DNA from: Strix aluco
Taxonomy: Eukaryota; Chordata; Aves; Strigiformes; Strigidae
NCBI RefSeq assembly: GCF_031877795.1
Contig: NC_133971.1
Location: 15,168,325 to 15,232,324 of the forward strand
Length of the DNA: 64,000 nt
Reading direction: 5' to 3'
In this document: positions 9,766 through 21,829 of the stretch, in pieces
Layout of the letters: each line of letters begins with the position of its first letter
Position numbering within the stretch: the stretch's first letter is position 1
The notes under the pieces: model-generated
The model's input: the letters and a program-made list of their open reading frames with translations, nothing else
Database searches by the model: none
What the model was told of the DNA's origin: nothing
Position numbers and translations under genes: made by a program

Positions 9766-12700
9766 ATGAACAAAACCTTACTTTTCTTGCCTGCCTGGTG
9801 AGTACCCTTTCTTCTCAGATTTTGTTTCTTTATTACCATAGTAGAGACTGTTTTCATCCTGAAGCGGGCTCTCAGCCATGAAGAAACCAGGCCAAGCAAC
9901 ATTTCTCAGTTACTCATCAAATTGATGCAAGATCAACCTGCCAGCTCTCTTAATGTCTCAAACCTCTGGAGTCTAGCCAGTGTTCTGGTACTGCTTCTCA
10001 GTGTACTTAGCCAAGTTCTCAGGATGCAGAGCTCTAGCTTTTATCCTCTCCAGAAAGTAGGGATCTAATTGCCTGTTTTCTGGCTCCAGGACCAGCTCCT
10101 ATAAATTGCACTAAAATGTTGCACACCTTTTCCCCGTTTTCACTTGGGAGACTTGCGCTAATTGTTAGCAAACATTCATGAAGAGACAGACTTGACGGAA
10201 TTTGTATGTTTTTTAAAATAGATAAAGCATGGAAAAGATGAAACTTAAGAAAACTGAAAATGCATATAAAAATGAACAGAAATTCCTGCTTTCTGATACA
10301 GCTGATTCTCCATTACACTGTCTTAAATCTAGCTTGCCTTTTCCAACTTTGATGTTTCCTTACAAGTGAAGCCAGAGCTCTCCAGAAGCCTGTTCAACTC
10401 TTTGTCTTTTTCCCAAAGAGATTCATGTTTCTCTCTTCTCTTTGTCACTTCATTCCTTTATTTCAGTATTTTTTCTGTTATATTTCATTCACTCTCTTCA
10501 GCCTTGAAGATGGGGAAAGAAGAAAAATAGATTGGGAGGAAATAATTCTTCCATAGTGGGCAAACCTATATTCTTTGTGGTGTGGTTGGATATGTTTTGG
10601 CACCCTGTTTTAGACCAAAGTTCAATATCCTTCTCCATTCATCCATCAGTGTCTGAAAGCAGACGGTTGCAGCAGGATATGTGATAAGCTCTTTAGATTG
10701 TCCCTCACCTTCTAAACAATCACTCAGAGCCTCAGAGATTTAACTATGTATTTAGTTGCCTTCAGTGATTTTTTTTTCTCTTCCGTGAGGTTGCACAACC
10801 TTTCCATTGGGGTCCTTGGGCGTAGCCTTACAATACCTTGTAAACTGTTGATATTCACAATCACACGTTTCCACAGCTTAACTAGACACTGAGTAAAGAA
10901 TCATCTGTTTGTGACCTGCTTCCAGGTAATTTGACTTTTCACTGGCAAAATATGTATGCTTGACAGAAGCTCTTACTACAATACATTTAGCAACTTTCAT
11001 GCTAACCAGTATCTTTAAAGTATCAGAAAGAATTTCTGCAAAGGTAGTCTCCAAACTGATACCTGATCATATCTCCTTCCATTACATGAAACACATTTAA
11101 CCTTTTCTTTCTATTACGTGTGACTGTTCACTCAGCTCCTGCTCATATTTTAACTAACACACAGCTCATGCAAAGACCTGGTGTGTGTTGGGAACAGCAC
11201 CATTAAGTTGAAGTGAGAGCACCACGTGGGCAGTCCACAGTAAGGGCTATAGGTCATTGCACAGCCATTATCACCTGAAGCTTGCAGTCTCCTGCAGCCA
11301 TAATCCTTGCTATTATTGTCTGGCAGTTCCTTCAGAATCCAACAACTTATGGAAATGGTATAGACCAAACTTCCAAGCTGGAAGGTATAAATACATCATC
11401 TTACCCAAAAGGCTTTGAAGCACCTCCAACAGTGGCCAGACTCCTGAGGCTTTTGTGTTTCCCAGTGTCGTACAGGGGAGACCTGCACCATGACAGAGGA
11501 GGAAGATTGAGCACTCTCATCATCATCTAGATAAGTATTTTGCTTATAGGTGCATGAGTTACAAGTTTGAATTAGACAACTTGTGAGTTAGAAACCTTGT
11601 TAATTAATGGATGAATTAATGAAATCACATGTTAGACTAGTCCGTACGAAGGGGATTGAGCCCTTGTTTGATGTGTGTGTTCGGTTTTTTTCCTGATGAG
11701 CTCATAAAATAATTTACAGAGTATGTTGTCCTATACATTTGAGAGATCCAAATGGACCATGAGCAGTGTTTCACTTTTGAGGTTTTGAAGATTCTTTATA
11801 ACTGAGGCTCAGGCTCTGTTATTTGCTGACCACAGCAAGGGATGGATAATGTAAGCAACAAAACCTTTTTATAAGCTATTGCATCACCTTGATGAAGCTC
11901 AGATCTTCCTTCAGTAGCTCTAGAAAAACCTTTATTGCAGTTCCCTTTCCTAACTATTGCAGTTTGTTTATTTTATATCAATGTAATGATTTATGCTAAT
12001 TTATAACAGTGTTTAGTGCAACTTTAAGTTTCATATCCTAATTTTCTGTAGCATATAGTTAGTAACATGGTTTGGAATGTGGGATTCTGAAAAAACAAGT
12101 TCTCAAATCATCTTGTGCAACTTTTAGTTACTATTTCTGTGTGTTATGCATTAATGATACAGGTTGGCCTTCAAATGCCTTTTTGAAATAAATCATCCAA
12201 CTGTCAGAGCTTCCATCTGTTTAGTACTCCATTCCTCGTTCATTCAGAATGTGTTGGCTAATTTATTCTTGCAATCAAAATGCAGATGAAGAAGTTGACA
12301 GCCATTCCCCAGTATATAAGGCAAGTAGATCCAATGCATTTACATTACTCTCACTCTTGAAAGAGTTGCCTGTTTTTTTCATAGTGCATATTTATTTAGC
12401 GCTCTGTCTACACAAGCAGACATGTAAAGCTGGAAAGCTAACTGTTCTCAGTCAATACCCACATATAACATTTTAGTTTATAGTAGCAATTATAGGATGT
12501 TGTTGCCACAATAACAAGAGACTGGACTTGGGGGCGGGGGGAATTTATGCCCTACATTCCTGTGTGTCATTCAGCATTCGGCACTCATATTACATGAGGA
12601 AAGATGTTGGCTTACCACAAAAGTGGGAACTTTTGTTAATGATATTTTTAATACAGATACTGTTCTTTTTATGCTGATATCCAATTTCATGGAAAAGAAA

Positions 12701-15700
12701 GAAACATTAGCTAACTTGTAAAAGTTCAAGTAATTAATGTGTTTGAGTCTCCCATCAATGTCAGCTCCTTGGCTAAAGTTAGAAAAGATTAAAGAACATC
12801 TAATTTTTATTTCAGAGGTAAGCAGAGCTTTTATATATTCTCTTTTCTCTCTGTCTTACAGTCTGCATTCTTGCTGATAATCTAGTTCATATAATTAACC
12901 TACTCAGAAGAGACTGTGGCATGTCACTGTCTTCTGTAGGTATCAAATTCACCCTCTGTTTCCTTTTGTTATATTTTAAAATCCAATGATTCATTATTTT
13001 CTCAGCTGAGGTACACATAATTACTTCTTTTATTTCCTAATTATTTTCCATGGGTGGTCCTTCATAAAATATTTTAATTTAACTGGGTTAGGGAAAAAAA
13101 ACATCTGGCTGACACATTTAGGTTGGCATCTGCAAAGAGTTGTATAGTGTTCAGTCGTTTCAAATTGGGAAATAATTCTTTATATGTTTTGTGGTTACTT
13201 GAGTAACATTCAGAAATGCAAGCATTTTTAACTCTCTAAATAAAACTTCATTTCATCCATTTCCAAATTAAGATTAATTTTTAAACTAGCAAATGTCTGA
13301 GGATTTTGAATTCAGAAGTCTTCTTTATTATATTGTAGAAAGGATTTAAGCTTCAGAAAAGTGATCAGGTTTAGGAAGAATGCTCACACTGGCTACTCAT
13401 TTTGCATTGCTTTTTTACAAAAAGATCCACACAAACAAGGAAAGGATAATTTTATAAGCAAAACAGAGAATCTGGACCTGCTTTTGAGTCAAAGGCCCTG
13501 TATTATTAAATAATATGTCCAGCTTTCCTAAAGTTGATAAATGGGGCTTGGATGAAACTCTGAATTTAATCCTCTTCAGAATCTCTGAACAGAAGAACCC
13601 AGAGTTTAAACCCTTGTGGTCTGTGAGGATTTGAAGTTCCACTAGCAGTCCCTGTTGGCCTCTGTGAATTTGCTCTGATTTTACTTTCTGACAAAGTGGT
13701 TTAATGGTAATAAGGCTACTAGGGATATTCCCAAAGGTCTTCCAGGTTTTCTTTAAGAAGCAGTAAATGATCTTGAGGCTACACAGAGAATCCTATTAGA
13801 CCAGTGCCACCCTATTGCAGACTTAGAAAAGTGTCCTGATGAAAGGGATGATAGTGACAGAGCCACTGATAACGGCATGTGTGATGGAGCCTGGCACACG
13901 AGGACACACTGTCTGTATGTGTAGCCATGTTTGTAATCCTAGGGCCAGGAAAACTCAAATGAGAAGTAGGCAAGTGAATCACAAAACACGGAAGTCAAAC
14001 AGTCTGAATGAAAGAAAACTAAACAAAGAAAAAATACAGAATGTGAAACAATATAAGGTGATCCAGAATCTAACCATAGGTGTGAGCTGTGGTTAGCCTA
14101 GGAACATCAAACCATTTCCAAGATATAGCAGTCATCAAGGGAGAATTCATTTTCCTGCCTCCCTGCTCCTTTGCCAGCCCACTGCAGGCCCCCCTCCACC
14201 CCGAAGCTGTGTCTCTCTCATAACGTTAACTTTAGCTCTGACGTGATGGAGGGGTCAGAGGACCCTTTCTACAGCCCAGCCCTTCCCTTGCCAGCCCCTT
14301 TGCAGCCCCACCTTAAGTGGACCCATAGGTTTCATGTCACTCTGTAATGGGGAAGTAATGCTTTTGCTAGAAAAATGGAAAAACTCCAGCAGTTCTAAAT
14401 TTGAGGAGGCTTTTAAGCAACTTTTTGGCCAGCAGATTTCCAACTGAGTGTTTTAACTCTTTCAGCTTACTGTTTTTGTCAGCTGCAAGCAGTGGCCTTG
14501 ATTTGGTTTCAAGTTTTGTTGCTATATGGGAAGATCCAGGTTAAATATGCAATATAGAGAGCTCCCTGGGGTCCCAGGCTGCTTTTTCTGATTCCAGTGC
14601 TCTCTCACATGTCTTCTTCTGGTGCTGTACAATGTGTGTATGATCTCATCTACATCGAGCAGAACTGCTGCAAGGAACAGTAAAAACATTTTGGCACAGA
14701 GCAGGCAGTGTGAGTCAGCCATCCAACCGTGGACGGGTTCAGTGACAGCCCTGTGATAATTGCATACCATGGTTAGCAGAGGCAAAGAGAGTGATGCATT
14801 AAGGTCTTGTTGGGTTAGTGTTCCCTCCTGAGAGTGTTATTTTTGCGGGGTGGAGTAGAGAGATATTGGAAAGGTTGGTGATATATCTGCTGCCAAGTTT
14901 CATAAAAGGGACTGTTCACTGCCATCATCAAAGCAGTTACCGGATGTTGATCCCTTAATTTCTGGCTAAACTCAATAGCAACAAAGGCACTATATTTTGT
15001 CTTCAGGACTATAGTTAGAAAAAAGTACAGTCAGAATCACTAGATTTGGATCTAAGGAATGCAGTGCTTGTTTGGACGGGTCTTCAAAAGCCACAGCAAG
15101 GTACTACACCAAAGCCACAGTTCTGGGCCGCCAGATTCTGGCATTCAGGACAGTGATAAAAATAAAAGAGCTCTGTCTTGCTTTGTGTCATGCATTCTTG
15201 TGATTTCTTCAAGCAAACACGCAGTTAGAATGCAGGGAATACACATACAAAGTAAGCTGTGTTCAGCATTCAGCAATGCTTGTTGAGTAGTTTTGGGTAT
15301 AGAGCCCATGGTAATGAATGGAAAACTTTGATCAGGACATCTGTGTCCTGCCCAAATTATTTCATGGGATCTACAATTCTGTTGGGAACATCACTCGATG
15401 GCCCTATTAACCAGGAGTGTTGGAACCTTTCTTCATTGTGTACTCATGAAGTAGGAGTCATCAATTTTTATTGAATAGAAAACTCTGAAATGGCTTATTC
15501 AAGGACATCTGAGCCCTTAAGTTACTCTCACATTTATTCTGCCTTACTGTGAAAAAAAGTTTTATGGGTCTCTCTGGATGATGAGAAGATGAATGTTGAG
15601 AACATTAAGTCAGAGGCTTCACATCTAGTAGACATACTCTCAGTTCCAGTTTGACTCTACTTAACTCACTGTAACAAATATATATATTTTTTTTGTCTCT

Positions 15701-17573
15701 CCAGATTACAGTCACAGCTGTTCTGGGATTCTAAGCTGTTTTCTCGATGTTGCTCACCAGTGTGGGTTTATCCATGAAAACAGTCAACTTCTGGAGGATC
15801 ACCATTTTTTCCCCTCAGCTCTGTGTATTAGTGGTAAGAGGAACCTTTTTAAAAGGCTGTGAAAATCATAACTGCTATCCCAAGAACCATGAAAACACTG
15901 CTGCCCTATAGGTGGCCCTTACAGATGTACTGAATTTTCACTTTAATTCTTGTCCCCTTTGCTTTGTTTTCAAAATTCTGTTTTACAAGTCATACTTGAT
16001 TGATGAAGCACTGTCTGAAATAATCCCAAGGTGGCTATTAGTCTGGTCTGGTCACACCCCCCTGCCCCAGCAGTGACATGTTGTAGAAACAAAGTCATTC
16101 TGCCTTTTCAGTTCTGTTTTGGCTTTACTCTATAATGAAGAGGGCATGGTCATGGTATATTAAACAATTGGATAAGAGCAACATATACATTACCATTATT
16201 CTGCTTCTAGCTAAAGCTCCAAGACTAATATAGTGGAGAAGCCCAGCTAAGAATTTAATGATAGTTTTCTTTTACCATAAATTCAGCCTAAAAGAAAATC
16301 CAGAACAGCTGAAACGGCACAGCCTTTGGCCGAGTGAAAAATAGGCACATTTATAATGAAAGAAGACTTATGAAAATATCCCTTATGAAAAATGTAGGAG
16401 GGAATAGAATAGGACAATTGCATTTCTGTTTATATTTGCCCTAGAAAGTAGCCCACTCTGAAGAAACATTTACAGAAGTGAATGACTGAGAGATTGTCTC
16501 TTAGATGCAGGAGGTATAAGATGTCTGAAAGTCCTTTCCTTTATAATTGCTTGTTAACAACAGGATTTTTTGGTAATTATTTCTGCCCACAATATACAGG
16601 GATTTAATATACATTGTTTTACATGGAGAGGTTTTTAGAATTCACGCTTTTTCTGTATTTATAATGAAGAAAAGGCCATGGTATAGTAAAAAGTGGCTAA
16701 AAGCAAAATTTTCCTTAATTATTATTCCACCACTAGAAAATGGAGAGCATTTTCTTACAAAAAGGAAGATTTTCTGTACAAATGTTTATTCTGTTTATAG
16801 CATTAAATAAAGTTGCAAGAAGCCATCTTTCTGGCTGTAAAGATTGAGTGTAGTGTTAAGAGGTGAATCTAATTATTAACCCACAAATATTATTGAGGAT
16901 TTTTGTACTATTCAATGAATTATGCATTTTATGTTTAACTTGTGACATAAAATATGTATGAAACTAATCTAAAACCCAAATCCAAACAAAGCAAGCTTCT
17001 GTTTTATCTAAGTTTGTTGTACTTTTAAATTTCACATTTTCGGTCTCCGATTCTAAATACCAAGATGAAATTACTCAGTGCATTAGCATCTATTTTTTCA
17101 GAAGCAGTGATGATACCAAGACCCTGCTATAACAACATCATTTAACAGCCATTCTTCTCATGTCATATAGAAAAGTATTTGAAAGCGTCCGAGCTGCTAG
17201 CAAAAGCTGACTTTTTAATAGCAGCCACTATCTATCCTTTTACTTAATGTGATTTAATGACATTTGTTTGATGGCATGTTCAAGTAAAGTAATGACTTCT
17301 TTTTATATGTAAGTGCTGATTTTATCTGTAGTTTATTTTCATTGTGCTTTGCATAAATGTACTGCTGATGTGCATTAGCATAACAGAAAATGTTTTAGGA
17401 ACACTTTGTTTCATCCTAAACATTAGCCAGGCCATAAGTGACTATAATACGTTTGATAATCATCAAAACTCTAAATGTGTCAGATATCTGGTATTGTTTA
17501 GCTCCATAACTCTCAGCCCAAAATGCCCACACAACTGCAGCACCCTCGGAGCGTTGTTTTCTTAGGAGCTGGT

Positions 17574-17668
17574 TACTGCATAGATCTGTCTGTGTCGTCA
17601 GAGTGAAAGTCAGAGTAATTCACTCAAAACCATAGCTTCAAGTAAATGCAGTGTTCCTGAAAGATCTT
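17574..17668. repeat. Dispersed ~90-bp element, copy A
   Basis: This segment is closely similar to 35775-35864. The two share a perfect 30-bp core (17626-17655 here, 35822-35851 there) that contains CCATAGCTTCAAGTAAATGC. Similarity continues upstream through a CAGAGTGAAAG block and downstream through TGAAAGAT, with small gaps. Only these two copies were seen in the window. The family is unknown to me. It could be an old interspersed repeat (SINE, DNA transposon or LTR piece) or a segment of a longer ancient duplication. Confidence 0.65.
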
Positions 17669-18961
17669 TGCCCATGAGCTGTGCTCAGAAGATTCTGAAT
17701 TAATGATTAATTATAATCTGTGTGTCTTAGATGTCCATATAACAAGAGGGAGAGGAGAGGATATTATGAGAAATAGAGACAGGGCTGTGCCAAAGCCTTT
17801 TGGAAAAAGTTTGTTGAGAATATTGGTCACTCAGCCTGAGTGCAGTCACAGCTCCAGCTTGTTTTGTGAACTGTTCCAGTCCAGTTGTAGAGCAGAATTA
17901 ACGATTCCTGTTTATAATATAAACTGGAATCATGTTCTCAGTTCAGGGAAACCTCTTTGATTCTTGTTTGCTGATAAAGTTATATTTGTTGTGGAATCAT
18001 GGGATTATTTTGAACAGTAATCTGAAGATGTTGATGTGCTGACAACTGTTACCCTGTGTCACTGTTGGAAGAAGAGAGACTTACTCAGTTAATAATTCTC
18101 TCGGGTTTTAAATCTATGCATATTAGAAACACTCTATTCTTGTTTAATTTTATTTTAGTTTTTCGTTGTGTGTTTATCTTTAAAATAAATGTTAGCTAGA
18201 TATTACTCCAGAGAAGGATACCAAACATGCATTTATTCATACAACTTCATTTTCGAAACAGACCTGCTAATATTAGGAACCAACATTAATAAAATTTACT
18301 GCCTTGAAAATGTTATAATCTCTATTTCTTCATTCTTCTCCTTGAAAACCTAGAAATGAGAGTTCTTCATAAAGATCAAAGGATAGCTATAAACCCTAGA
18401 AAGAAAAAATATGTTTAAGATAGAATTTTCTTTTGGTAGACCAATAATAAAGGCCATATAGACGGACAGCACAGTGAATCTGGTAGATTTCTATAGTTCT
18501 AAAATGGACCCGTATTTAGCTTTATGTTACTGCTTAGAAATCAAGTCCAAAAAGCTGTAACAGTGGCTACTGTTCTTTCTCTTAGGGTCTGAACAAGGAA
18601 ATCCAATGTTTTCTGGTCAGCAGTAGGAATTCCACTTTGTAATCTGACACTCTTCATTCCTCTCCTCTCAAAGGCAGTAAACCAAAAATTAAAGGCAGAA
18701 CAGATTTTCAAATTGTGTAGCATTTGCAATTCCTCATGCAGCTTTAATGATTTGTTACATACAAATGGAAAGCTTCATGACCTGGCCTTTCTCTTGTCAG
18801 TTCCTGCTCTCTTCACATCATCTAGTTATGCACGTTTCACTGAGAATTCATGCTTTCATGTTTCTCTTACTTCAGCCCTATTGTTCCAAACTCTTGAGGA
18901 ATAATAAGAGTCATAGAAGAGCCAAAATCTTTATGTTAGGAGGCCGATATAGCTCTACTTC

Positions 18962-18984
18962 TTTTTTTTTTTTTTTTTTTTTTT
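18962..18984. repeat. Poly-T tract (23 T)
   Basis: This is an uninterrupted run of 23 T. It might be the poly-A tail of a - strand retrocopy. The sequence on its 3' side shows no poly-A signal close by or recognisable transcript, so simple slippage is the safer reading. Confidence 0.85.
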
Positions 18985-21829
18985 CTGGTCTCTAGCAAGC
19001 ATGTGGTGGTGGCATGCTTCTGCATATTTATGTAGCAGTAACAATTGGATCTTTTCATGCTCAGAGTGAGTAACTCAACCCTAGTCAGTCTGTAATTTCT
19101 TGCTGACAGACTCGTTAACTCTCTGCCGATGATATGGTGATGGTTACGGCCAGCTATACAGTTTAAAAACAGACAATTTTTTTGTGAGCACAGTATATCT
19201 ATCCAAGCACACTTCTGTCCTAAGAGCACATAAACCTGCTCATCCAATGACCACTAGCTGCATTGGTTGTAGAATGGCATTGTAACACACTGGATAGAGC
19301 AAACACATTGCCATACAGTTTTACTTGCTACTATCATTTTTGTTTATTCCTCTTTCTGTGATGCTATAATTGATGGATAATTACAATAATAATTACAATG
19401 GTAATTGCAAAGTCCATGGACTCTGGACTAAGAAAGTTATCCAGTTGCATTGTCTGCTTGTTCTCGTTTAGGATTTGTTCAAGTTCATGCTGGTGTCAGC
19501 ACGCCCTCTGACTTCATTGGAAGACCTCAGTGCTATTTGAAAAAAATCAGATTATTTGCAATGAAAGACTTATCAAGCATGACACAAGCTGCAAACTCAG
19601 TTGAAACTGTGTAAACTTCCGTAAGACTTGTTTGTAGTAGGAACAAATGTAGTAAGGAGAGCAGTATTAGGGAATCTCTGGTTGCAGTTCTCCGTGCTTT
19701 CAAGGTAATGTACTGCACTTTATCCCCATGTATTGAATTCATGCATCCTTAGTCATTTCTGCAACTAATCTGTAAAAGATGCTTTTGAAGAGCTATTGAT
19801 TTTTGGAACATTTCTTAAAACTGTGATATTTGCTGGACTTGCATAAGAAGATCTGAGAAGTGCACTCCTGCAGCTAGTGCAAATTACTTGGGAAATCATA
19901 GCAAGGTTTTGGTGAATTCTTACACCTTGAGTTTTAGTACATCCCTATAGTTGACACCTTGTTATATGACGTTTAGCTTGAATCCATGCCCAAACAGTGA
20001 CAGAAATGATGGATGTAAATTAGCAAAATAAAAGCCTGTATGTTTACTATAAGGAGGTCGCAACAGTAAATTCCAGCACAATGACTCATAGGAAATGATG
20101 TGGGTATTGTTCATTGTCGCTCTTATCAGTGAATGTTATACAGCTGAAATTTATGTATTGCCTACAAAGCAGAGAGGCATTTAGAAGAGAATGTATTGGC
20201 AATTACTATACCCTGTTCTTAATAGGTCCACCACCTTAGACTTTCTGCACCGCCTTCTAAAATCAGCTGCTGGGAGGAAGGAACACGGCAGTAGTGTAGG
20301 GAAGTGCAGTCTCAGGCTCTGCACTCTATTAATTAGGAGCCTGAGACTCATGGTTAACAGTGATTAATGTTCCTTTATATTTTGCTAGTTTCTTCCTTGT
20401 GTGAAAAGATGACATAAAGGTGAACTACTTCCAAATAATTCTTGATATTATTTTTTCTAGAAAAAGTTATTTCTAAATTTGTTACCAATAAATTAAGAAT
20501 GAAACTCTCATCACAGAGCGTCATTTAACTAAATCAGATGAACATAACTGCACCTAACTGTTGTAACTGCTTCTTTTCCCCACACCATTGTTTTATTTTT
20601 TTAAACTTCAAAGTTTCCAAATTCCTCCTGATTGATGCAGTGATATTTTAACAATGTCTTTGTTGTGTACTGCAATCAGACAAGTGCTAATCCCCTTGAG
20701 GAATCTGGCAGGGCTGTGGGAATCTTCCAGCCATAGTTGTATCTCTGTCACAAATGTGATGATATTGGCAACTTCAGCTGAGTTGACAGAATGTGCTGTT
20801 GTTGTTGAGGGCGGATTGTATCAACTTTCTCTGTTGACTCACAAGTCTAAGGGTCACTCATTTATGCATTCTTCACTGCTTCTGGTAGGGGTTTTTGGTA
20901 CTGTTCTGGAAGATGTTAGAGATATAAATGCATGCTCTATTTAAACAAAGGAAGACTGTAATCAGAAAAACTAAAATGAAAAGCCAACAGGAAATCCTAA
21001 TTATATAGTTAAAATAAAATTACTAGAGAAAAAAATGGATGGTGAATTATAATCAGTGAAACTGAATTCTAGTGGTGTACTAATGGGGTAAAAAAGACAT
21101 CTTTCACTTTTGTTAGTTTGAACATTAAGAGAAAAATAAAGCAGTATAAAGATGCTGAATGTAGTTCACTTACTGTACAACCATGTTACCCCATGTCTTT
21201 GATTTACTTATTGTTTACAAGTTATTTTAGCTGAACACTTTAATATGTTTGTTTTTCTTTAACAGTTTCTAAGTGGAGAATCATTCCATTGTAAACTAAT
21301 TTTGGGGGCGAAGGATGTTGCAGATGATTCATTAAATGCCTAAATGTGTAATCTCCTCATATTTATTCAGTTTTTGGATCTCTGCCTCAAGCCATGATTA
21401 TCACTTATTCAAATTCTGGCACAGACCATTCATTTCCCTGGTAATAAGCAGGATTTCCCCAAGCACAGGGGAAAAAATCTTGATTATTCCTGCGAGTTAC
21501 TGTACAGTTCTTCTTCCTCTGTATTTACATAAGAAAAGTGGAAGATATCTGTCATTTAAGTGGTCTAGTAGACCTAAGAGTTGCAGAATATTTATTCACT
21601 GGATTTTATTTTCTATGACAAGACTGTCTGCTGTTTGTTTGTTTGTTTTAAAGAAAGAGTGGTTAATTTATTATGATTATAATAGCACTAATGGAAGTTC
21701 AGGGCCATTATAGTTCTTTAATTAATTTGAAAGACAAGAGAAAAAAAGGACCCTTATTTTGCTGCATATACTCTATGTGGGATCCCTGAAGTCATAGAAT
21801 CATAGAATTGTAGAATCACAGAATTAGGT

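Larger units (their letters stand above)
9766..21792. other. Long gene-free intergenic stretch
   Basis: This is AT-rich, single-copy-looking DNA with no exon, RNA gene or mobile element I can name confidently. A region around 10600-10980 has faint resemblance to old CR1 3' sequence but is too diverged to call. AATAAA motifs occur (for example near 12187, 13238 and 16805) and could in principle end a long ARSB 3' UTR. A 23-base T run lies at 18962-18984. A short element at about 17574-17668 recurs at 35.8 kb and is listed separately. Confidence 0.5.

Noticed and set aside
10600-10980. Possible ancient CR1 3' UTR (TTTCCACAGCTTAACTAGACAC block)
   Set aside because: Only one short block looks similar and the order of the others could not be followed, so it is not called.
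18962-18984. Poly-T run as tail of a processed pseudogene
   Set aside because: The flank that would be the transcript 3' end has no poly-A signal nearby, no recognisable gene and no visible target duplication.
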